A stretch of DNA of 64,000 nt from Actinoplanes lutulentus (GTDB lineage Bacteria; Actinomycetota; Actinomycetes; Mycobacteriales; Micromonosporaceae). Every line of letters starts with the position of its first letter. Positions within the stretch are counted from its first letter, which is position 1. A program made the position numbers and the translations under genes. This document shows positions 57,910 through 64,000 of this stretch, in pieces. The stretch lies in assembly GCF_003259845.1 (NCBI RefSeq), contig NZ_QLMJ01000003.1, positions 372,001 to 436,000 on the forward strand. The letters run 5' to 3'. The notes under the pieces were generated by a model. It worked only from the letters and a program-made list of their open reading frames with translations. It had not been told where the DNA came from and did not search any database.

Positions 57910-59370
57910 TCAGCGGCGGGCCGACGGGCCGAACATCCGGGCCACCGCGGCGCCGACAACGATCGCGACACCGGCCACGATCGCGCCGACGACACCCATC
58001 GCGAGCGGGTCCGGCCCGATCTGGGAGAGCCGTCCGGCACCCAGCGAGCCACCGGAGAGCCAGGCGAAGACGCCGAGCGTGAGTCCGGCGACCGGGCCGG
58101 CGAGCACACCAGCGCCGATCAGCAGCGACCACGCCGGCTCGTCCGCGGAACCGCCGCCACGCCGGGTGGTGCGCCGGGCGTCACCGCGCCCGTGCCGCAG
58201 CCGCTGGGTGAGCAGCCAGCCCGCGGCGGCGCCGGCGATCACCGGAAGGAGCAGCAGCGCCGTGCCGGCCGCGCCGACCGGGCCCTCAGGCAGGCCGGCG
58301 ACGAGCGGCAGCATCGGCAGCGGGCCCACCGAGACCTCGGTGATGCTGATCGCCGACGAGGTGCCGAGCGCGAACCCCGGCCCGAGCAGGTAGGCAGCCG
58401 CCCAGACCGAGGCGTTCACCGCGTACCCGATGCTGATCAGCGTGATGCCGGCCTGGCCGGCCACGCCGGTCTGATATGCCGCGATCATCTCGGCGGCCTG
58501 ACCGCCGCCGAGCGCGACCGAGAGCCCACCGGCGACCGCTCCGGCGCCGAGGATGAGGAACGCGGCGACCAGCCCGGCCCGCAGCGCGTGCCGCAGGACC
58601 GGCGGGGAGCGCCGGGCCAGCGCGACGAGGGCGTCGGTGCCGCGCAGCGAGCCGATCAGCGCCCCGGCGATGCCGAGGACGAAGAAATGCAGCGCGGCCC
58701 GGGCGGCGGAGATCTGCGTGCCGCGACCGTCGGCCAGGACCGCCGCGAGCGCTCCCACCAGTGCGTACGCGAGAGCGATGGCACCGGCGACGGCCAGCGC
58801 CTTGCCGATCGAGCCGGTCCGGCGGGCGCCCACCGCGCGGGTGACGTGCAGCCCGGCCCGGTTGAGCCGCCAGATGATCAGAAGGGTGAGCAGCAGCGGG
58901 GTGACCGCGAGCGGGCCGATCGAGGTGCCGATCGGCAGTCCGTGCCCGAGCAGCCAGCCGGCCAGCCCGGCCTTGGCGGCGCCTCCGAGCCCGCCGGCGC
59001 CCTCGACGGTGCGAGCCAGGCCGATCACGGCGGCGATCGGCAGATAGCTGAGCAGCGCCGCCCAGAGGGTCGCGAACGCGGCCGCCACCGCCATCGGCGC
59101 CCGTTTCGGCGGCGGGGCGGGCCGGCGCTGGCTGGGCAGGCGAACCGTGTCCCGGCGGCCGAGCAGCTCGTCGTCGACGATCACGGTGTCCCGGCGGCCG
59201 GCGGCTTCCGCCTCGTCGCCACCGATCTCGTGCTCGGCGGGCCCTGCGCTCCGGCCTGGTCTGTCGCGGTCGATCTCCATGCCTTCGGTGTCCCGCAGAA
59301 CAGACGGCAGCGCCTCGGCGACCGCGAACGGGTCTTCCGAGCCATCAGGCCGGTCGGTTGTGCTGGGCAT
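57910..59370 (-). CDS. DUF6350 family polytopic membrane protein
   Basis: This 486-residue membrane protein has a disordered acidic N-terminus of about 90 residues and about ten helices (for example MAVAAAFATLWAALLSYLPI, LAVTPLLLTLLIIWRLNRAG, AVAGAIALAYALVGALAAVL, LLLPVIAGAAAGWLLTQ). DUF6350 proteins are encoded between sucCD and purN in many actinomycetes and are sometimes labelled cell-division protein PerM. The molecular function is unknown. The start is the ATG at 59370. It is separated from sucD by the terminator at 59419-59463. Confidence 0.85.
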   Translation of the reverse strand: MPSTTDRPDGSEDPFAVAEALPSVLRDTEGMEIDRDRPGRSAGPAEHEIGGDEAEAAGRRDTVIVDDELLGRRDTVRLPSQRRPAPPPKRAPMAVAAAFATLWAALLSYLPIAAVIGLARTVEGAGGLGGAAKAGLAGWLLGHGLPIGTSIGPLAVTPLLLTLLIIWRLNRAGLHVTRAVGARRTGSIGKALAVAGAIALAYALVGALAAVLADGRGTQISAARAALHFFVLGIAGALIGSLRGTDALVALARRSPPVLRHALRAGLVAAFLILGAGAVAGGLSVALGGGQAAEMIAAYQTGVAGQAGITLISIGYAVNASVWAAAYLLGPGFALGTSSAISITEVSVGPLPMLPLVAGLPEGPVGAAGTALLLLPVIAGAAAGWLLTQRLRHGRGDARRTTRRGGGSADEPAWSLLIGAGVLAGPVAGLTLGVFAWLSGGSLGAGRLSQIGPDPLAMGVVGAIVAGVAIVVGAAVARMFGPSARR

Positions 59371-59418
59371 CGCGACTACTTTTTCACGCCGCGGCGGTTC
59401 CGGCGATGCAGAAACAGC

Positions 59419-59463
59419 GGCGCGCCGCCGATCGGGTCTTCTCGACCTGTCCGGCGGCGCGCC
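59419..59463 (-). terminator. Terminator of the sucCD operon
   Basis: Perfect 11-bp arms GGCGCGCCGCC (59419-59429) and GGCGGCGCGCC (59453-59463) enclose a 23-base loop that itself contains a short GGTC/GACC stem. It begins 12 bp after the sucD stop. Confidence 0.85.
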
Positions 59464-59475
59464 ATTTGTGCTGCT

Positions 59476-60357
59476 TCAGCTCATGATCTCGCGCATGAGG
59501 CGAGCGGTCTCGCTCGGCGTCTTGCCGACCTTGACCCCGGCCGCCTCAAGAGCGGTCTTCTTCGCGTCGGCGGTACCGGCCGAGCCGGAGATGATGGCGC
59601 CGGCGTGGCCCATCGTCTTTCCGGGCGGCGCGGTGAAGCCGGCGATGTAACCGACGACCGGCTTGGTGACGTTGGCCTTGATGAACTCGGCCGCACGCTC
59701 CTCGGCGTCGCCGCCGATCTCACCGATCATGACGATCGCGTCGGTGTCCGGGTCTTCCTGGAACGCCTTCAGCGCGTCGATGTGCGTGGTACCGATGATC
59801 GGGTCGCCACCGATGCCGACGGCGGTCGAGAAGCCGAACTCCCGCAGCTCGTACATGAGCTGGTAGGTCAGCGTGCCGCTCTTGCTGACCAGGCCGATCC
59901 GGCCCTGCGGGGTGATGTCGGCCGGGATGATGCCGGCGTTCGACGCGCCCGGCGAGGCGATGCCCGGGCAGTTCGGGCCGATGATCCGGGTCTTCTCACC
60001 CTTGGCGACGTTGTACGACCAGAAGGCAGCCGAGTCCTGCACCGGCACGCCCTCGGTGATCACGATGGCGAGCGGGATCTCGGCGTCGATCGCTTCGAGC
60101 ACGGCGGCCTTGGTGAACGCCGGCGGTACGAAGATGACCGATACGTCGGCGCCGGTCTCCTTGATCGCCTCAGCGACCGTGGCGAACACCGGAAGCTCGG
60201 TGCCGTCGAAGTCAACCTTGGTGCCCGCCTTGCGCGGGTTCACACCGCCGACCACCTGGGTGCCCGCGGCGAGCATCCGCTTGGTGTGCTTGGAGCCCTC
60301 ACCACCGGTGATGCCCTGGACGATGACCTTGGATTCCTTGGTGAGCCAGATAGCCAT
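59476..60357 (-). CDS. sucD: Succinyl-CoA synthetase alpha subunit
   Basis: This 293-residue subunit is phosphorylated on a His and binds CoA. The sequence begins [20 protein letters not shown]. It has the CoA-binding [33 protein letters not shown] and [16 protein letters not shown], and the active-site His in [19 protein letters not shown]. The start is the ATG at 60357, four bp after the sucC stop. The longer frame reaching 60576 is a shadow of sucC. Together with SucC it converts succinyl-CoA to succinate with NTP formation. Confidence 0.97.
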   Translation of the reverse strand: MAIWLTKESKVIVQGITGGEGSKHTKRMLAAGTQVVGGVNPRKAGTKVDFDGTELPVFATVAEAIKETGADVSVIFVPPAFTKAAVLEAIDAEIPLAIVITEGVPVQDSAAFWSYNVAKGEKTRIIGPNCPGIASPGASNAGIIPADITPQGRIGLVSKSGTLTYQLMYELREFGFSTAVGIGGDPIIGTTHIDALKAFQEDPDTDAIVMIGEIGGDAEERAAEFIKANVTKPVVGYIAGFTAPPGKTMGHAGAIISGSAGTADAKKTALEAAGVKVGKTPSETARLMREIMS

Positions 60358-60361
60358 TAGT

Positions 60362-61540
<1,179 letters not shown>

Positions 61541-61725
61541 GTGTCTCCTTTCGCTCGCGACGCCAAGCGCCGGCAAGCCGCACCGTTGCGTCCCGACCTG
61601 TGTGCGCGGCGCGTCGCAGCTGCGCCGCCAGCGTGAGGATCGTTCGACCTTCCGCAGGATTACGGAACGGTCGTCATCCGCAGACTAGCGACCGTTTGGA
61701 CCCTTGTGAGCGCGCGGGTGCGCGG

Positions 61726-61741
61726 TGTGCAAGACCGCACA
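61726..61741. promoter_or_regulatory. CRP/GlxR-like palindrome upstream of sucC
   Basis: TGTGC-AAGACC-GCACA has the 16-bp two-fold geometry of CRP-family sites (TGTGA-N6-TCACA), with C/G replacing A/T at the inner position. It lies about 186 bp upstream of the sucC start. The complementary outer bases extend it to GGTGTGC / GCACACC. Confidence 0.5.
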
Positions 61742-61817
61742 CCAGAGGTACGAAAACGCAGCTCCTGGGCGCTTGGGGAGGTCGTGCACGGTGTGCACAC
61801 AGAGAATTCGCGAAGCG

Positions 61818-61837
61818 TTGTCCACAGGTCGTCCACA
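61818..61837. other. Two tandem DnaA-box-like sequences
   Basis: TTGTCCACA (61818-61826, the preferred high-GC actinobacterial DnaA box) and TCGTCCACA (61829-61837, one mismatch) are 11 bp apart, one helical turn. They may be a DnaA regulatory or titration site; too few boxes for an origin. Confidence 0.5.
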
Positions 61838-62023
61838 GGGGCTCGGTAGATCGATCCACTCAAGATCGGCATGCACGGGAGAGTGAACGAAAAAAGCCGC
61901 GCGGCCGTGCGTAACCCGGCCGAGAAGGACGTCGTTGAGTGTGATGTCGGAGCGCTCAGGCGCCCGCAAGGAAAGCGGCCGATGCCCTGTCGGTCGAGGG
62001 GTGGCGGCGGGGCATCGCGCATA

Positions 62024-62060
62024 GAGGGGCCGGACGTGTGAGGGGTGCGTCCGGCCTCTC
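62024..62060 (-). terminator. Terminator of the B12-binding subunit gene
   Basis: Arms 62024-62036 and 62048-62060 form a 13-bp stem with a single G-U pair (core GGCCGGACG / CGTCCGGCC) and an 11-base loop, 41 bp past the stop at 62101. No U-tract. Confidence 0.75.
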
Positions 62061-62100
62061 CCCTTGCGGTGGCAGCCCGTGCCACCAGGGGTCCTATCGC

Positions 62101-62505
62101 TCAGGACACCGGGGTGGCGACATTGGCGCGAACCCATTCGACGATGGATCCGGTGGTCGCACCCGGAGTAAATAGCTTCGCTACGCCGAGTGTTTCCAAT
62201 TCCTTGATGTCGTCCTCAGGAATGATGCCTCCGCCGAAAACGACGATGTCCTGAGCATCACGTTCCGCCAACAGCTCAATTACTCTCCGGAAGAGCGTCA
62301 TGTGCGCCCCGGAGAGAATCGAGAGACCGATCGCGTCGGCGTCCTCCTGAATCGCGGTCTCCACCACCTGTTCGGGCGTCTGGTGCAGCCCGGTGTAGAC
62401 GACTTCCATGCCGGCATCACGCAACGCCCGCGCCACAACCTTGACGCCGCGGTCGTGACCGTCCAGTCCGGGCTTCGCCACCACGACTCTGATCCGTGCT
62501 TGCAT
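62101..62505 (-). CDS. Small B12-binding subunit of an acyl-CoA mutase (IcmB/McmB-like)
   Basis: This 134-residue stand-alone cobalamin-binding domain has the DxHxxG motif [12 protein letters not shown] near residue 13, and [13 protein letters not shown] and [15 protein letters not shown] as the SxL and GG parts of the B12 fold. Such small subunits (as IcmB of isobutyryl-CoA mutase, 136 aa) work with a separately encoded large mutase subunit, not present here. The start is ATG 62505 with GAAGGGG upstream; the open frame to 62730 is unsupported. It is monocistronic with its own terminator. Confidence 0.9.
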   Translation of the reverse strand: MQARIRVVVAKPGLDGHDRGVKVVARALRDAGMEVVYTGLHQTPEQVVETAIQEDADAIGLSILSGAHMTLFRRVIELLAERDAQDIVVFGGGIIPEDDIKELETLGVAKLFTPGATTGSIVEWVRANVATPVS

Positions 62506-62915
62506 CCTGACCCCTTCGGGCTCCGACCCCGGTGCCGAGCGCCTCGTACGGGCAGCCCCCGCGGTCACCTGAACGAACGGTAACCCCCCAGCGCCGGAGC
62601 GGGGTAGCGGTCCGCCCGGGCGGGTGGCTGACGGAATAGTTCCTTGGGTCACATTACTTTCTGCATTCCAGGCCATTACACAGGGTCGCGATATCGCCAA
62701 CCTGGAAAGGTAACCAATTCGGACAATCACTGATCAACCCTGACCAGGAACTGTCATGAAAATGGCGCTGCGACTTGTGACTCGGCGGCCGTTTCGTTAC
62801 CGTGGCCCACGGCTGTCGCACAGGTTCACTCCAAAGCGATGGTCCGGCAAACCACCGTTCACCGTTGTTCCTGGTGCGTGATGCCGCCGCAATGCCACTG
62901 ACCGGAGGGTTGTTC
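62506..62915. promoter_or_regulatory. 410-bp divergent region between the B12 subunit and M23 peptidase genes
   Basis: No coding sequence is supported. It contains inverted repeats CGCCC/GGGCG (about 62617), TTCCAGG / CCTGGAA (about 62667-62707) with the 10-bp palindrome GCGATATCGC inside (62688-62697), and GGTAAC/GTTACC elements near 62577, 62708 and 62797. The stretch 62641-62780 is notably A/T-richer than the surroundings. No known riboswitch was recognised. Confidence 0.5.
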
Positions 62916-63662
62916 GTGCGCCAGCGCTTGTCGTCTGAGCCCGATCGATATCGCGGCCGTCGCCGCGTTCCGACCCCTCCCCGCAGCCGTTACGCCGCGG
63001 TCGTCACGTCAGCATTCGTCGGTGCCGGTGTCGTCGCTCTCGGCGCCGCCTCGAACCTCCCGGACGCGAAAGACGTCAGCCCCGAGGTCCTGCAGAACCT
63101 CAAGAGTTCGCAGATCGCGGCCGACGCACTGAACAGCCGCACCGACGACGCCAACCGCGCCTCCCGGAGCAACGACCGGTCTGAGGGCGCCGAAGAGGTC
63201 AGTGCCGACGTCTCGGCGGAGGACATCTACCTCCTGCCCCTCGACGACTACCAGTTCACCTCGGCCTACGGGGTCCGCTTCGGCAAGCTGCACGCCGGCA
63301 TCGACCTGGCCGCCGCCGACGGGACGCCCTACAAGGCGGTTCACGCCGGCACGGTGACCAGCGCCGGCTACAACGGCGGCTACGGCTACTCGATCACCGT
63401 CCTGCAGAAGGACGGCACCGAGATCATCTACGCGCACTCGCGCCGCCTGCTGGTGAAAAAGGGCGACGAGGTGAAAGCGGGCCAGGTCATCGCCGAGGTC
63501 GGCAACACCGGGTACTCGTACGGGACGCACCTTCACCTCGAGATCCACGAGAAGGGCACCCCGGTCGACCCGATCGTCTTCCTCAAGGAACGCGGCGTCG
63601 ACATCAAGCTTCAGATCGAATCGGTGTACGCGGGCCTCGCTGCTGCCGAAGCAGCTTCCTGA
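62916..63662 (+). CDS. M23 family metallopeptidase (LytM/peptidoglycan endopeptidase)
   Basis: This 248-residue exported protein has a basic N-terminus, one signal or anchor helix (YAAVVTSAFVGAGVVALGAA), a Ser/Asp-rich linker and a C-terminal LytM domain. The zinc ligands are visible as HAGIDLAAADGT (HxxxD) and GTHLHLEIHEKG (HxH), with the catalytic His in EIIYAHSRRLLV. It should cleave peptide bridges of the cell wall. The start is GTG 62916 (VRQRLSSEPD) because GGAGGG lies seven bases upstream; the longer open frame is unlikely. It is followed by a second exported-protein gene. Confidence 0.92.
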   Translation: MRQRLSSEPDRYRGRRRVPTPPRSRYAAVVTSAFVGAGVVALGAASNLPDAKDVSPEVLQNLKSSQIAADALNSRTDDANRASRSNDRSEGAEEVSADVSAEDIYLLPLDDYQFTSAYGVRFGKLHAGIDLAAADGTPYKAVHAGTVTSAGYNGGYGYSITVLQKDGTEIIYAHSRRLLVKKGDEVKAGQVIAEVGNTGYSYGTHLHLEIHEKGTPVDPIVFLKERGVDIKLQIESVYAGLAAAEAAS

Positions 63663-63780
63663 CCTTTCCCGCCATATCGATCGCTACCCGGCAAGCCGGT
63701 GATCAAACTCAGCCCGGTTGCATTCCGGTAGAAACTCTCCCCCAGGCTTCACGAACCAGCCTCACCAGGCCGACAGGAAA

Positions 63781-63800
63781 CGTGACAGGAAAAAGTCACG
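63781..63800. promoter_or_regulatory. Inverted repeat upstream of the partial exported-protein gene
   Basis: CGTGAC-N8-GTCACG, perfect 6-bp arms, 20 bp before the GTG at 63820. It may be an operator or a small hairpin near the ribosome-binding site (GGGAGG at about 63808). Confidence 0.45.
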
Positions 63801-63819
63801 TCCGTCGGGAGGCACACGC

Positions 63820-64000
63820 GTGGGGCAGCAGTCAGGACGGCACCGTCAGGAACGACTGCACCGTCACCGCGCACCCGCGCTTCCCGCGCTCTTCGCCTCC
63901 CGGGGCCGTACCGCGCTCTTTGCCTCCCGGGGCCGTACCGCGCTCTCGGTCACCGCGCTGAGCGCCACCATCGTCGCCGGAGTGGGCGCCGCCGGTGTCG
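63820..64000 (+). CDS. N-terminus of an exported protein (truncated by the window edge)
   Basis: Only about 60 residues are visible. GTG 63820 is preceded by GGGAGG at a seven-base spacing. The sequence is basic at first (VGQQSGRHRQERLHRHRAPA), then contains two copies of LFASRGRTA from a 27-bp tandem duplication, then enters a hydrophobic segment (LSVTALSATIVAGVGAAGV). It looks like the signal region of a second secreted peptidase or wall protein following the M23 gene. The function cannot be assigned. Confidence 0.65.
   Translation, partial: MGQQSGRHRQERLHRHRAPALPALFASRGRTALFASRGRTALSVTALSATIVAGVGAAGV
63885..63938 (+). repeat. 27-bp tandem duplication in the partial gene
   Basis: Units 63885-63911 and 63912-63938 differ at a single position (C/T) and each encode the same nine residues, RALFASRGR in phase. 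The near identity suggests a recent event. Confidence 0.85.

Larger units (their letters stand above)
61541..62100. promoter_or_regulatory. Non-coding 560-bp region upstream of sucC
   Basis: No gene is supported here; the open frames are short and lack codon bias. It holds a CRP-like palindrome TGTGC-N6-GCACA (61726-61741), a second GTGCAC-rich element (about 61785-61800), two tandem DnaA-like boxes (61818-61826, 61829-61837) and the terminator of the downstream-facing B12-binding gene (62024-62060). Confidence 0.6.

Noticed and set aside
61600..62085. Small genes between sucC and the B12-binding gene
   Set aside because: Open frames on both strands overlap one another, have no ribosome-binding site or recognisable domain, and cover terminator and operator-like elements.
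62731..62915. c-di-AMP (ydaO) riboswitch upstream of the M23 gene
   Set aside because: The conserved GGGGUnAAU and GACAGCUAAC boxes of that class are absent here and also in 63663-63819.

Overview
The window is high-GC (roughly 70 %) actinobacterial chromosome. Gene content and order point to the family Micromonosporaceae and most resemble an Actinoplanes-type genome. Supporting features are the mfd / SurA-like lipoprotein / mazG / eno / ftsB / DUF501 / ppx block, an actinobacterial cslA-glxA-GH6 cluster, a MoxR-DUF58-DUF4129 operon, the purN-purH and sucC-sucD neighbourhoods and an eukaryote-like NADP isocitrate dehydrogenase. The genus is inferred, not proven. I saw no rRNA, tRNA, CRISPR array, transposase or phage gene.

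Layout. 1-8100 (mostly minus strand): the N-terminal part of a type II NADH dehydrogenase; a five-gene MoxR/DUF58/DUF4129 operon; a family 5 uracil-DNA glycosylase; a (G)GYPQQ-repeat membrane protein; a PadR regulator with its HAAS/DUF1700 membrane partner. 8285-20702: the conserved ppx, argA-type acetyltransferase, DUF501, ftsB, eno region, then a PilZ protein, a lipoprotein, a DUF885 protein, mazG, a SurA-like lipoprotein and mfd. 20910-27490: hypX, cslA, glxA and a GH6 glucanase, packed as one operon. CslA polymerises a beta-glucan at the membrane, GlxA is a secreted copper-radical oxidase and the GH6 enzyme probably trims the glucan. The hydrogenase-maturation type HypX is out of place here, because no hydrogenase gene is present. 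27617-30412: PEP carboxylase.

30468-35714: a two-gene island of reduced GC (a DUF4365 nuclease-like protein plus an unrecognised partner) between two strong terminators, then a four-gene ABC exporter operon with two ATPases and two ABC-2 permeases.

35803-50603 is the most distinctive part: a cell-surface polysaccharide locus with a sulfation theme. It holds an APS kinase fused to a degenerate ATP-sulfurylase domain, a Wzz-like protein whose kinase domain has lost its ATP-binding residues, an O-antigen-ligase/polymerase, an APH-fold kinase, two unrelated PAPS-dependent sulfotransferases, a Wzx-type flippase, a methyltransferase, two GH26-like hydrolases (one membrane-anchored, one lipoprotein), a WecG/TagA/CpsF glycosyltransferase and a GT2. 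My reading is that PAPS from the APS kinase feeds the sulfotransferases, which decorate a repeat unit that is flipped, polymerised and trimmed outside. A DeoR regulator and galT follow.

52568-64000: a strong terminator, icd, a small unknown gene, a DUF559 nuclease-like protein followed by a 63-bp-period repeat array, purH-purN, a DUF6350 membrane protein, sucD-sucC, a small B12-binding mutase subunit, an M23 peptidase and the start of another exported protein. Several inverted repeats in promoter regions (icd, sucC, the wecG/sulfotransferase divergence, the wzz-like leader) look like undescribed operators or RNA structures.
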